Made by a program: the position numbers and the translations under genes
Part shown: piece by piece, positions 16,833-26,326 of the stretch
Layout: every line of letters starts with the position of its first letter
Numbering within the stretch: position 1 is the first letter of the stretch
Notes under the pieces: model-generated
What the model was told of the DNA's origin: nothing
Seen by the model: only the letters and a program-made list of their open reading frames with translations
The model's database searches: none
DNA from: Marinomonas gallaica
Lineage (GTDB): Bacteria; Pseudomonadota; Gammaproteobacteria; Pseudomonadales; Marinomonadaceae
Reading direction: 5' to 3'
Length of the DNA: 64,000 bases
Assembly (NCBI RefSeq): GCF_001639745.1
Contig: NZ_LTAX01000013.1
Span: 1-64,000, forward strand

Positions 16833-19415
16833 TTATTCAACTAAACGCTTTTTCTGGCGTCGAATAATCCAAAGCACTAACAGGAATGCCGGAATAAAAA
16901 ACCATTCTTTTGCAGGTCGCTCATTGGCCACATCAAAGCCCGAAATTTCCCAATCGAAATCCAGCTTCATTTGTTCGGCCACGCCACCCCATGCAAGGTT
17001 ATCGATGTACACCTGACCATCTTCGTCACGCACCTCTAGGCCGGCACCATCGAATAGGCGATCACTCGCTGAGCCCGTTTGAGTCAACGGCAAATCAACG
17101 GTTTTCTCGATCCAACGGCCATCTAAGTTTTCACCTTCAACCGATAAACGCACGCTTTCTAGCGTTGGATGCTCATCAATGTATTGAGTTAACTCTGAAC
17201 CTTGGTAATGCTCATACGGCGCGATTACCTGATCCAACCAAAACCCCGGACGGAACAATGTAAAGGCGACCAAGAGTAACACCGCACTTTCCCAACGCTT
17301 ACTGCGAACAAAGAAGTAACCTTGCGTCGCCGCCGCGAAGATCAACATCGCCGACAGCGCGACAATAAAGACGATCACCCCTTGATACCACGTCACGTCA
17401 ATCAACAATAAGTCCGTATTGAAGATAAACAGGAAGGGCAACAATGCCGTACGCATCGAATAGAAGAATGCAGTAAAGCCCGTTTTAATTGGATCCCCAC
17501 CTGAGACCGCAGCCGCTGCGAACGATGCTAAGCCCACCGGTGGCGTCACATCGGCCATGATGCCGAAATAAAACACGAACATATGGATGGCAATCATTGG
17601 CACAATGAGACCCGACTGCGCGCCCAGCTCCACGACAACGCTCGCCATCAGCGACGACACCACAATATAGTTGGCTGTAGTAGGCAAGCCCATGCCTAAA
17701 ATTAGCGAGATCAGTGCCACCATCAGTAGCATGATGATAAGCACGCCACCGGACAACAGCTCGACAAATTCGGCCATTACCTGACCCACACCGGTTAACG
17801 TCACTGTGCCGACAATAATGCCTGCTGTCGCAGTCGCCACACCGATGCCGATCATATTTCGCGCACCCGTGTTCAAACCTTCAATCAGGTCCCAAGCACC
17901 TTGCTTAAACTGCTGACCAATGCCCTGCTGCTGACGAAACCAAGCTTTCAGTGGCTTTTGGGTTAACAAGATAAACGCCATCAATATACTGGCCCAAAAG
18001 GCGGATAGACCAGGTGACTTTCGCTCGACCATCAAGAACCACACCAGCACAACCAATGGCACTAAGTAGTACAAGCCGGTACGATAGATGTCTGCAAACA
18101 CTGGCAACTTAACGATTTCGCCATTGGCATCGCCCATGTCTAAATCTTTATTTTTCGCCGAAATAAAGAGCAACCCTAAATAGCCTACGACCACAAGCAA
18201 CAGTAAGCCGATATTGGACCAATCCCCCAAGACAAACTTGATTGCCAACACTAAGTAGTACAACGCGCCAGCCAAGATCATCATGCTCGATAAAATAATA
18301 CCGGAGCGCAGAATGGCAATTTTCCAAGGACGTGCAGGCGTTACGCGTGGCAAACCGCGCATATCCGCTTTTAGCGCCTCAAGATGGACGATGTACAGCA
18401 ACGCAATGTATGAAATAGTGGCCGGTAGGAATGCATGCTTAACCACTTCAATGTACGAAATGCCCACATACTCCACCATCAAGAACGCTACGGCGCCCAT
18501 GACTGGTGGCATAATGACGCCGTTTACCGAAGACGACACTTCGACAGCACCAGCCTTCTCTGGACTAAAGCCCACTTTCTTCATCAACGGAATGGTAAAG
18601 GTACCCGTGGTCACCACATTGGCAATCGAGGAGCCTGAAATCAATCCTGTCATCGCCGACGACAAAACCGCCGCTTTGGCCGGACCACCACGCATGTGCC
18701 CTAACAAGGCAAACGCCACTTGAATAAAATAGTTACCCGCGCCAGCTTGGTTTAACAGAGCACCAAACAAAACAAATAAGAATACAAAACCCGAAGAAAC
18801 GCCTAGGGCAATCCCGAACACCCCTTCTGTTGTCAGCCACATGTGCGTCATGGCTTTTTCAAATGAGGCGCCTTTCCAGCGTAAAATTTCTGGCAACCAA
18901 GACGCGTCACCAAAAAAAACATAGGCCAAGAACACAATGGCCACCATCATTAGCGGTGGTCCAAGAGAACGACGCGCGGCTTCAAGCGTCAACAGCAAGC
19001 CAATGCCCGCAACGACTAAATCCGTAGTAGTGGGAAGGCCCGGGCGCATAGCCAGCTCATCGTTGAACAGAAATAAATACGATGCACAAAAGGCCGCAAT
19101 GAGCGCCAATGCATAATCAATAATGGGGATATGTTTTGTTGGACTGCGACTAAACGCCGGAAATGCCATAAACGCCAAACTCACGGCAAAGGCTAAATGC
19201 AGCGCGCGCGACTGAGTGTCATTAATAAAACCAAAACCAAACTGCGATGGTAATGGCGAGCCAATCCATAATTGAAACAAAGACCAGCACAACGGTACGA
19301 GGAACAACAAGCCCAACGCAAAACGACCGGTCGGTGAGCGTTTGCCCGTATCGGCTTCGGCCACCATCTCATCTAATTTGTTGGTATCTAAACCGGTGGA
19401 TGATTGTGTCGACAT
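16833..19415 (-). CDS. Fused TRAP transporter permease (DctQM fusion) with C-terminal DUF3394-like domain
   Basis: This 860-residue inner-membrane protein joins the small (about 40-200) and large (about 200-700) TRAP permease domains, as is usual for TAXI-type systems. FGALLNQAGAGNYFIQVAFALLGHMRGGPAKAAVLSSAMTGLISGSSIANVVTTG and GMGLPTTANYIVVSSL mark the large domain. After the last transport helices, residues from about 730 form a mostly soluble domain ending in a further helix and a basic tail, like the DUF3394 extension of such permeases. It is 85 bases after the TAXI gene, with a terminator between them. Confidence 0.93.
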   Translation of the reverse strand: MSTQSSTGLDTNKLDEMVAEADTGKRSPTGRFALGLLFLVPLCWSLFQLWIGSPLPSQFGFGFINDTQSRALHLAFAVSLAFMAFPAFSRSPTKHIPIIDYALALIAAFCASYLFLFNDELAMRPGLPTTTDLVVAGIGLLLTLEAARRSLGPPLMMVAIVFLAYVFFGDASWLPEILRWKGASFEKAMTHMWLTTEGVFGIALGVSSGFVFLFVLFGALLNQAGAGNYFIQVAFALLGHMRGGPAKAAVLSSAMTGLISGSSIANVVTTGTFTIPLMKKVGFSPEKAGAVEVSSSVNGVIMPPVMGAVAFLMVEYVGISYIEVVKHAFLPATISYIALLYIVHLEALKADMRGLPRVTPARPWKIAILRSGIILSSMMILAGALYYLVLAIKFVLGDWSNIGLLLLVVVGYLGLLFISAKNKDLDMGDANGEIVKLPVFADIYRTGLYYLVPLVVLVWFLMVERKSPGLSAFWASILMAFILLTQKPLKAWFRQQQGIGQQFKQGAWDLIEGLNTGARNMIGIGVATATAGIIVGTVTLTGVGQVMAEFVELLSGGVLIIMLLMVALISLILGMGLPTTANYIVVSSLMASVVVELGAQSGLIVPMIAIHMFVFYFGIMADVTPPVGLASFAAAAVSGGDPIKTGFTAFFYSMRTALLPFLFIFNTDLLLIDVTWYQGVIVFIVALSAMLIFAAATQGYFFVRSKRWESAVLLLVAFTLFRPGFWLDQVIAPYEHYQGSELTQYIDEHPTLESVRLSVEGENLDGRWIEKTVDLPLTQTGSASDRLFDGAGLEVRDEDGQVYIDNLAWGGVAEQMKLDFDWEISGFDVANERPAKEWFFIPAFLLVLWIIRRQKKRLVE

Positions 19416-19447
19416 AGAAAATTCCTAAGTTCGAACATAGAGAAGAA

Positions 19448-19472
19448 AAAGCGCCAGCAAGACTGACGCTTT
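19448..19472 (-). terminator. Intercistronic terminator between TAXI binding protein and permease
   Basis: Ten-base arms AAAGCGCCAG and CTGACGCTTT (one G-U pair) with a 5-base loop and a T run on the minus strand. This is the same layout as in the dctP operon and should favour the binding protein over the permease. Confidence 0.75.
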
Positions 19473-19500
19473 GACGAACAATGCAACAGAGTGTTGTGGC

Positions 19501-20466
19501 TTACTTAACTAAGCCTTGTTCACGGTAGAATTTCTCGGCACCAGGATGCAGCGGTGCAACCAATGAAGAAGTGGCCATTTCAGCAGGTTGAAGTGGCGCA
19601 AAAGCCGGGTGCAGACGTTTAAAAGACTCGAAGTTTTCAAACACGGCTTTAGTCATTTGGTACACCACTTTATCCGATACATTCGCAGACGTTACGATGG
19701 TCGCTTTCGGGCCGAATGTCGTCACATCATCAGGGTTGCCGTTGTACATACCGCCAGGGATAACCGCTTTAGAGAATTCAGCGTGTTTCGCTTGAATGCT
19801 TTTCGCAACGTCACCATCCAATGGAATCATACGTACATCACACGTTGTCGTCGCTTCTTGAGCGGAACCATTTGGTAAGCCCGCAACGAAGATGGTGACA
19901 TCAAATTTGTCATCACACAGCGCTTGTGACATTTCAGACGATTTTAGTTCTGCTGCAAACGCAAAGTTATCCGTTGTCCAGCCTTTTTCGGACATCAGCA
20001 ATTCCATCATAGAACGGTTGCCTGAGCCTGGGTTACCAATGTTAACGCGCTTACCTTCTAGGTCCGCAAACGTCTTAATGCCAGAATCGGCGCGTGCCAT
20101 TAAATGAATCGGTTCTGGATGAAGAGAGAATACTGAACGTAGCTCAGGGAAAGGGTTACCTTCGAATTGGTTTTTGCCTTCAATCGCTGCGGCTTGTACA
20201 TCGGATTGAGCAACACCAAACTCTAGTTCACCGGCACGAATGCTGTTGACGTTGTAACCGGAACCACCCGTAGACTCAACAGAACAACGAATGCCGTGCT
20301 CTTTACGATCTTTGTTGATCATACGACAAATCGAACCACCCGCTGGATAGTAAACCCCTGTTACACCACCGGTACCGATTGATACAAATTGCGTGTCTGC
20401 AATAGATACGGTTGCAGCAACAGTAAACGCGGTAGCCAAAGCCGTTTTAAGCATTACTTTCTTCAT
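19501..20466 (-). CDS. TAXI-family TRAP transporter substrate-binding protein
   Basis: This is the periplasmic receptor of the TAXI-TRAP transporter, 321 residues, with a signal peptide of about 23 residues ending ..VSIA before DTQF. FVSIGTGGVTGVYYPAGGSICRMIN followed by STGGSGYNVNSIRAGELEFGVAQSD is the diagnostic TAXI N-terminus. Related proteins have been linked to glutamate or other dicarboxylates; the ligand here is unknown. GAGGAATT precedes the ATG. A sigma-54 promoter lies about 60 bases upstream. Confidence 0.95.
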   Translation of the reverse strand: MKKVMLKTALATAFTVAATVSIADTQFVSIGTGGVTGVYYPAGGSICRMINKDRKEHGIRCSVESTGGSGYNVNSIRAGELEFGVAQSDVQAAAIEGKNQFEGNPFPELRSVFSLHPEPIHLMARADSGIKTFADLEGKRVNIGNPGSGNRSMMELLMSEKGWTTDNFAFAAELKSSEMSQALCDDKFDVTIFVAGLPNGSAQEATTTCDVRMIPLDGDVAKSIQAKHAEFSKAVIPGGMYNGNPDDVTTFGPKATIVTSANVSDKVVYQMTKAVFENFESFKRLHPAFAPLQPAEMATSSLVAPLHPGAEKFYREQGLVK

Positions 20467-20526
20467 TGAGAATTCCTCGTTATGTCTTTATTTTGTTATT
20501 AATTTGTCAAAACGATTATCTACATC

Positions 20527-20542
20527 GCAAAGAAAGTGCCAA
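20527..20542 (-). promoter_or_regulatory. Sigma-54 (-24/-12) promoter of the TAXI-TRAP operon
   Basis: Read on the minus strand, TTGGCAC (20542-20536), five bases, then TTGC (20530-20527) match the sigma-54 consensus TGGCAC-N5-TTGC exactly. Transcription would start near 20515, about 50 bases before the TAXI ATG. The divergent gene pair encodes a kinase and a sigma-54 activator, which makes the assignment very coherent. Confidence 0.88.
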
Positions 20543-20618
20543 CATTAAGAAATAAATATAAGCAATTGATTTTATTGAATAATTTAAAAATTACTACGCT
20601 TTTCATGAACACGACAAC

Positions 20619-20636
20619 CTATAACTAAGGTTATAG
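20619..20636. promoter_or_regulatory. Palindromic activator site 1
   Basis: CTATAAC, spacer TAAG, GTTATAG: a perfect 7-bp inverted repeat. It lies 77 bases upstream of the -24 box, a normal place for an enhancer-binding protein site. Confidence 0.65.
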
Positions 20637-20713
20637 ATCCGCTTTGAAGTGACGGTATTGAGTACGTTATAGCGCGTAATACCGCACCTTCGGGGCTGAG
20701 ATATAACCTTTTT

Positions 20714-20741
20714 TATACTTATAACTTTTGTTATAAGTATA
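20714..20741. promoter_or_regulatory. Palindromic activator site 2
   Basis: Twelve-base perfect arms (TATACTTATAAC at 20714-20725, its complement at 20730-20741) around TTTT. The core TATAAC-N4-GTTATA is shared with site 1. Half sites GTTATA (20666-20671) and TATAAC (20702-20707) lie between the two. It is also close to the kinase promoter, so autoregulation is possible. Confidence 0.65.
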
Positions 20742-20830
20742 AAACCCAAACCCCATTTGACAGCTTCTCATCCCTTAAAATAGCCGTTAAGATTCACCAC
20801 CTTACTTATATATGTAGATAGTTTGATCAC

Positions 20831-22513
20831 ATGATGCGCAAGTTCATTTGGCTTATCTTGGCTCTTTGCTTTACCCCCTTTACTCTGGCAGAACAACATC
20901 TCGGCCCTTCTCTTGGCATGCAGAAACGTGTGGTCCACATTGCGGCGGACTATAATTACCCACCTTACGAATTTGTTGATGAAGACGGCACCCCTACGGG
21001 TTATACCGTTGAACTAAGTTACGCCATTGCGGAAGTCATGGGCTTTGATATCGAACTCACCATGACCGACTGGCAAAGCGCTTATACTGGGTTATTAGAC
21101 GGCACCTTTGATGCCCTACAAAATATTGCCTATTCAGACGAACGTGCTCAAACCATTATCTTCTCCTCGCCCCACTCGATCGTGAATCAATCCTTGTTTG
21201 CGCGTAAAGATGGGCCGCACGTCAACGACATTAAAGAGGCTGCTGGTTACGAAGTTATTGTTCAAAATGCCAGCATCATGCACGAATATTTACAACGTAA
21301 TGTGCCTGATGCCATCATCATTCCTGCTGCAACCCATTCTGCGGCCTTGCGCTTATTGGCTTCTGGCAAACACGACTTTGCTTTAACAGCTAACTCGCCG
21401 AGCCTGTACCTTAGCAAAGAAATGGGACTGAGCAATTTAGAGCCGATCGCACGGCCTGTGGCCGGACAACGCTTGAGCTATGGCGCTCTGCCTGCCAATG
21501 AAGACCTGATCGCATTGTTCAGTGAAGGATTAGCCATCTTAAAAAACACGGGGCGACAGCAAGCTATCTATGACAAATGGTTTGGCACCCTAGAACAGTC
21601 CAAAGTGCCCTGGAAAAAGCTCGGCCAATATGCGTTTTATACGATTTTAGCATTGCTGTTTATCTTAGGTGGCATCATGATCTGGAACCGCATGCTGCGC
21701 AAAGAAGTGGAGCGCCGTTCTCTGCAAATCAAGGCGCAGCAGGAACAACTTATTCAAGCCGATAAAATGGCGTCTCTTGGTGTATTGGTATCAGGGGTGG
21801 CACATGAGATCAACAACCCAACCGGTTTATTGATGCTGAATCTACCCATCCTGCGCGGCGCTTGGGAAGATGCACTGCCCTATTTGGATGAGATCGAACA
21901 AGAAAATCCAGGCATCATGCTGGGTGGACTGCCATATCAACGCTTGAAAGCTGAGATTCCCTATTTACTCGATGAGATGCAACACAGCACAGATCGGATC
22001 CGCAATATCGTCAACGACTTAAAAGACTTCGCTCGGGAACAACCCGATGCTTTGTCTCAAGAAGTGGATTTAAATCAAGTCGTGGAAACCAGCATTCGTC
22101 TAGTCGACAAATCCATACGCAGTGCTACGGATCATTTCAATGTGCACATGGATTTGCGCCAGCCGCGTATAATGGGTAACCCACAACGTATAGAACAAGT
22201 TATCATTAACCTTGTTTTAAACGCATGCGATGCCATTGAGCACCCAAGTGCCACATTAGCGATTTCTACCACCTTAAGTGCCGACCAAAAAGAGGTGTTT
22301 GTTGTTGTAGAAGATGAAGGGTGCGGAATCGAACAAGAAGCCCTAGCGCGCTTAACCGAGCCGTTCTTTACCACGAAACGTGATCATGGCGGAACAGGGT
22401 TAGGGCTGTCTGTGTCTGCGGGCATTGTAAAAGCACACCAAGGTCGATTGTCTTTTTCATCAACCTTAGGCAAAGGCACTGTCGCCGTGGCAAGCTTTCC
22501 TATTGCACCTTAA
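20831..22513 (+). CDS. Sensor histidine kinase with periplasmic solute-binding (SBP_bac_3) domain
   Basis: The protein has 560 residues: signal peptide/anchor (1-20), an SBP_bac_3 domain (about 33-255) beginning RVVHIAADYNYPPYEFVDEDG, one transmembrane helix (about 267-287), a coiled linker, a HisKA region with phospho-acceptor His325 in GVAHEINNPTG, and an HATPase domain with NLVLNACDAIEH, EDEGCGIE, FFTTK and GTGLGLSVS. The binding domain resembles amino-acid receptors, so it probably detects a small polar ligand in the periplasm. The partner regulator follows after 24 bases, and the pair faces the TAXI-TRAP operon. Confidence 0.93.
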   Translation: MMRKFIWLILALCFTPFTLAEQHLGPSLGMQKRVVHIAADYNYPPYEFVDEDGTPTGYTVELSYAIAEVMGFDIELTMTDWQSAYTGLLDGTFDALQNIAYSDERAQTIIFSSPHSIVNQSLFARKDGPHVNDIKEAAGYEVIVQNASIMHEYLQRNVPDAIIIPAATHSAALRLLASGKHDFALTANSPSLYLSKEMGLSNLEPIARPVAGQRLSYGALPANEDLIALFSEGLAILKNTGRQQAIYDKWFGTLEQSKVPWKKLGQYAFYTILALLFILGGIMIWNRMLRKEVERRSLQIKAQQEQLIQADKMASLGVLVSGVAHEINNPTGLLMLNLPILRGAWEDALPYLDEIEQENPGIMLGGLPYQRLKAEIPYLLDEMQHSTDRIRNIVNDLKDFAREQPDALSQEVDLNQVVETSIRLVDKSIRSATDHFNVHMDLRQPRIMGNPQRIEQVIINLVLNACDAIEHPSATLAISTTLSADQKEVFVVVEDEGCGIEQEALARLTEPFFTTKRDHGGTGLGLSVSAGIVKAHQGRLSFSSTLGKGTVAVASFPIAP

Positions 22514-22537
22514 TGTTTCACTTAAGAGGACTTACGT

Positions 22538-23941
22538 TTGAATCAGCTGGCCTACCCACAATTTAATATCCTGTTAGTGGACGACGAACCTTCGTTCTTG
22601 CGCAGCATGTCACTGACCTTAGAGCGCTATGGCTTAAACAACATCCTAACGTGCTCTGAACCACAGCAAGTACAAAGCTTGATGTCTGAGCACACGATTG
22701 GCTTAGTGCTGTTAGATCTGACCATGCCCGTTATCTCTGGACAAGAATTACTGAAATGGCTGACAGAAGAGTACCCAGATGTCAGTGTCATTATCTTTAG
22801 CGGTTTAAATCAAGTCGATGCCGCCGTCAATTGTGTGAAGCAAGGCGCATTCGACTACATTGTTAAAACCGCCGACCAAGAGCAGATACTAGAGTCCATC
22901 AAACGAGCGATCCATACACAAGAACTGAGCTTGGAAAACCAAGCCTTGCGCGCCCAGCTGTTATCCAGTGAATTGAATAACGCCGACCATTTTGCCGGTT
23001 TTATTACCGCTGATCCCAATATGATGTCGACATTTCGTTATTTAGAATCCATCGCACCAAGCAGCCAACCGGTACTGATTACGGGTGAAAGCGGCGTCGG
23101 TAAAGAACTAATCGCTGGGGCAATTCATGAGTTGAGTGGTCGAAAAGGCCCGTTGGTCACGGTCAACGTGGCGGGTCTTGATGATAATATCTTCTCAGAC
23201 ACACTCTTTGGACATGCGCGCGGCGCGTTCACTGGTGCCGATAAAGTACGCCAAGGTTTAGTGGAAAGCGCGGCGGGGGGCACTCTATTTTTGGATGAAA
23301 TCGGCGACCTAAGCGCCACCTCTCAAGTAAAGTTATTACGTCTTCTGCAAGAGGGAGAATATTACCCTATCGGCAGTGATCGCCCAAAACGCATCCAAGC
23401 ACGTGTCATCGTGGCAACGCACCAGAACTTAGCCGAGCAACAGCAAAAGGGCACCTTCCGCAAAGACTTATACTATCGGCTGCGCACTCATATGGTCAGT
23501 ATCCGAGCGCTGCGCGAGCGTTTAAACGACCTTCCCTTATTGATTGACCACTTTATGCGTCAAGCTTGTGATGAATTGCAAAAGCCGTATTTAAACATTC
23601 CCAATGCATTGGCGTTGCATTTACAAGACTACTCCTTCCCAGGCAACGTACGTGAACTGCGCGCCTTAGTATTCGACGCAGTCAGCCAAAGCGAACAAGA
23701 AACCTTAAATATTAGTGTCTTCGAACAGTTGCTGGGGAATCACTCGAAAGATGTATTTGAGCGCTCTGTGCGTTTCCCAGAAGACCAACCTCTGCCCACA
23801 TTGACTCAATTAAGCAGACTGTTGGTAGAAGAAGCGATGAATCGTTCTAATCATAATCAATCGCTGGCCGCACGTATGCTAGGCATCTCACAGCCTGCGT
23901 TGAGTAAGCGTTTGAAAAATATGAAAGAAGGTGAAGAATGA
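22538..23941 (+). CDS. Sigma-54-dependent response regulator (REC-AAA-Fis)
   Basis: This 467-residue activator has a receiver domain (about 10-125; acidic pair in LLVDDEP, phospho-acceptor Asp60 in VLLDLTMP), a sigma-54 AAA+ domain (Walker [15 protein letters not shown] at about 229-234, Walker [13 protein letters not shown]) and a C-terminal Fis-type helix-turn-helix in [22 protein letters not shown]. The likely start is the TTG at 22538, supported by AAGAGGA seven bases upstream. The intact GAFTGA loop means it can contact sigma-54. Its target is probably the divergent TAXI-TRAP operon, through the TATAAC palindromes. Confidence 0.93.
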   Translation: MNQLAYPQFNILLVDDEPSFLRSMSLTLERYGLNNILTCSEPQQVQSLMSEHTIGLVLLDLTMPVISGQELLKWLTEEYPDVSVIIFSGLNQVDAAVNCVKQGAFDYIVKTADQEQILESIKRAIHTQELSLENQALRAQLLSSELNNADHFAGFITADPNMMSTFRYLESIAPSSQPVLITGESGVGKELIAGAIHELSGRKGPLVTVNVAGLDDNIFSDTLFGHARGAFTGADKVRQGLVESAAGGTLFLDEIGDLSATSQVKLLRLLQEGEYYPIGSDRPKRIQARVIVATHQNLAEQQQKGTFRKDLYYRLRTHMVSIRALRERLNDLPLLIDHFMRQACDELQKPYLNIPNALALHLQDYSFPGNVRELRALVFDAVSQSEQETLNISVFEQLLGNHSKDVFERSVRFPEDQPLPTLTQLSRLLVEEAMNRSNHNQSLAARMLGISQPALSKRLKNMKEGEE

Positions 23942-23956
23942 CTCACCAGGGATGTG

Positions 23957-24895
23957 CTAAAACGGCTGCATATCACGGCTGGGCGACACACCAAATGCTC
24001 GCGAGTATTCACGACTGAACTGAGAGGAGCTGGCATAGCCCACCTCAAATGCGGCGCCACTTACATCCATACTTTGTGAGCGGATCAAATGACGAGCGTG
24101 CTGCAATCTAACCGTTTTTTGATACTGCAAAGGACTCATCGAGGTAATCGACTTAAAGTGCGTATGAAAAGACGACACACTCATACCGCTTAGCGTAGCC
24201 AGCTGCTCCATTCTGATCGGCTGGGCGTAGTGATCTTTGAGCCAAGTAATCGCCTTTGACACCTTCTGAGCATGGGAATCCACCACCCCAAGCTGAGCGA
24301 TAGCAGGTCCGACTGAACTTTTTAGCAGTCTAATCAGAATTTCATCGATGACCATCGGCACCAACAAATCTACGTATTCCTGTTCGACAATCAGCTCAAG
24401 TAAACGTACACAGGCTTTCATTACTCGTTGATCATTGCCTTTGACGTACACAGAACTGGCTTTGTCAGTTTTTGGCACACCATTAGGAAACACTCGAGGA
24501 ATCAGTTCAATTAATCGGTCTTTATTAAGTGGCAACATCAAACAAAAATACGGTTCTTCCGGACTTGCCTGCATGATTTTATAATCTAACGGCACTTCCG
24601 CGGCGTAGACCACCATAGTGCTAGCATCTTCGGTATATTCCACACCGGCTTGCATCACCGACACATGTTTTGCGCCTTGCGGCACAATACAAATACTTGG
24701 AAGTGCCAACAGACAGTGTTGTTGACTTGAAAGTGTTGCGGACCGAGCAACGTGTACTTGGTTTTCTAATAATGGAAAGTACCCGTCATAAGGCGTCAAC
24801 GTTGTTAACAATGACGCCATCTGCTTCAACGTTCGACTGAGCTCTACAGACAACTCACTGTTTGATGGCATTTGCGTAAACGTTTGTGGCGCCAC
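23957..24895 (-). CDS. AraC-family transcriptional regulator
   Basis: The regulator has about 312 residues: an AraC_N-type cupin region (about 25-190) and two C-terminal helix-turn-helix motifs (about 215-310; MEQLATLSGMSVSSFHTHFKSITSMSPLQYQK and AAFEVGYASSSQFSREYSRAFGVSP). I prefer the GTG at 24895, which has GAGG six bases upstream; a GTG at 24907 is also in frame but lacks a spaced Shine-Dalgarno. It lies directly downstream of an alcohol dehydrogenase gene on the same strand. AraC_N regulators often control neighbouring oxidoreductases, so control of that gene is plausible. Confidence 0.9.
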   Translation of the reverse strand: MAPQTFTQMPSNSELSVELSRTLKQMASLLTTLTPYDGYFPLLENQVHVARSATLSSQQHCLLALPSICIVPQGAKHVSVMQAGVEYTEDASTMVVYAAEVPLDYKIMQASPEEPYFCLMLPLNKDRLIELIPRVFPNGVPKTDKASSVYVKGNDQRVMKACVRLLELIVEQEYVDLLVPMVIDEILIRLLKSSVGPAIAQLGVVDSHAQKVSKAITWLKDHYAQPIRMEQLATLSGMSVSSFHTHFKSITSMSPLQYQKTVRLQHARHLIRSQSMDVSGAAFEVGYASSSQFSREYSRAFGVSPSRDMQPF

Positions 24896-24921
24896 TGCAC
24901 ACCTCACCTTAACAATAGAAA

Positions 24922-24947
24922 AGAGCAGTGATGATCACCACTGCTCT
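24922..24947 (-). terminator. Terminator after the alcohol dehydrogenase gene
   Basis: Nine-base arms AGAGCAGTG/CACTGCTCT with an 8-base loop; TTTTCTATT follows on the minus strand. It lies between the dehydrogenase and the AraC gene. Confidence 0.7.
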
Positions 24948-24968
24948 ACGCATTCGCTTAACTGACGA

Positions 24969-26018
24969 TTACTCTGCCGCTAGAGAAGCCATATCGATGA
25001 CGATACGGTGCGCCATATCCCCTTTCGCCATACGCTCGAAAGCATCATTGATTTGATCTACGTTAATCATTTCACATTCAGGATAAACATTATGTTTGGC
25101 ACAGAATTCAAGCACTTCTTGAGTTTCTTCAATACCACCAATCAAAGAGCCTGCAATACGGCGTCGACCAGTGATCAAAGGTATTGTCATCGGTTCTTCT
25201 AAGGGCCCTACCTGACCGACAATGACCAAGGTGCCATCAATGTCCAGCAGTTGTGTGTAAGGTGTGACATCATGCTTAGCAGGCACTGTATCAATAATTA
25301 GATCAAAAGAGTTTGCCGCCGCTTGCATGGCTTCCTCATCAGACGATGCCAAGATACCAAGTGCGCCCATCGCTTTTGCATCTTGCTCTTTTTTCTTAGA
25401 GCGACTCAATACCGTTACTTCAGCCCCCATGGCAACCGCTAATTTAACCGCCATGTGCCCAAGACCACCAAGGCCAATCACGCCAACACGAGAGCCTTCT
25501 TTCACGCCCCATGTACGCAGCGGTGAATAGGTAGTGATGCCCGCACACAAAATTGGCGCCGATTTAGAAAGATCCATATTTTCAGGCAAGCTCAGAACAA
25601 ACTCTTCACGCACAACGATATGCTTTGAATAGCCGCCCTGTGTGATGTCACCCGAAATACGGTCTGGTGAGCCATAAGTCATGGTTAATCCGTTGCGACA
25701 GTATTGCTCTTCGCCCTTATCACATTGATCACAGGCTTGGCAGCTATCGACCATGCATCCTACTGCTACTTTATCGCCAATCTTGTATTTGGTAACGTCA
25801 GTACCGATGGACTGCACCACACCTACGATTTCATGGCCAGGTACTAAAGGATAGGATTGTGGGCCCCAGTCGCCGTTTACCGTATGCAAATCTGAGTGAC
25901 AGACACCTGAGTATAAAATCTCAATCGCCACGTCATTGGCACGCAAATCTCTGCGTTCAAAATGATACGGCACCATGTGTGCATCAGAATCATGTGCCGC
26001 GTAACCTATGGTTTTCAT
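24969..26018 (-). CDS. Zinc-dependent NAD(P) alcohol dehydrogenase (cinnamyl/YahK type)
   Basis: This 349-residue medium-chain dehydrogenase would interconvert aldehydes and alcohols with NAD(P)H. Catalytic zinc residues are in GVCHSDLH and GHEIVGVV; the structural zinc cysteines are in DSCQACDQCDKGEEQYC. The Rossmann motif is GVIGLGGLGHMAVKLA. The C-terminal FERMAKGDMAHRIVIDM is typical of the cinnamyl alcohol dehydrogenase group. The real substrate is unknown. An AraC-family gene follows. Confidence 0.93.
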   Translation of the reverse strand: MKTIGYAAHDSDAHMVPYHFERRDLRANDVAIEILYSGVCHSDLHTVNGDWGPQSYPLVPGHEIVGVVQSIGTDVTKYKIGDKVAVGCMVDSCQACDQCDKGEEQYCRNGLTMTYGSPDRISGDITQGGYSKHIVVREEFVLSLPENMDLSKSAPILCAGITTYSPLRTWGVKEGSRVGVIGLGGLGHMAVKLAVAMGAEVTVLSRSKKKEQDAKAMGALGILASSDEEAMQAAANSFDLIIDTVPAKHDVTPYTQLLDIDGTLVIVGQVGPLEEPMTIPLITGRRRIAGSLIGGIEETQEVLEFCAKHNVYPECEMINVDQINDAFERMAKGDMAHRIVIDMASLAAE

Positions 26019-26326
26019 AATACTTTACTCCCAGTTATTCTCTAGTTCGCTATCAATATCGTGTTGTTATGGTAATGTAAGTCGCACAGCATACGCCTGC
26101 CTAATCCTATTTAGATCATGCCCAAAACTATAAACCCTAAAAAGGCAGCTAAAATTAACACCGTTAAAATCCTCTAAAAAACACTAAATTGATATGAAAT
26201 GTGAACAAACTATCCAGTTATTTGTGATTTCCTGGAAGCGTCTATTGATATCGACCTGCTTATTCCTTCAGGAAAACATGTAACCATCTGATAACAACCA
26301 ACGATCACGAAGCCATTGGTAGCTTT
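26019..26326. other. Intergenic region upstream of the alcohol dehydrogenase
   Basis: No gene is visible here. The region should hold the alcohol dehydrogenase promoter (minus strand), with GGGAG just before its ATG. I see no strong hairpin or operator. Confidence 0.4.
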
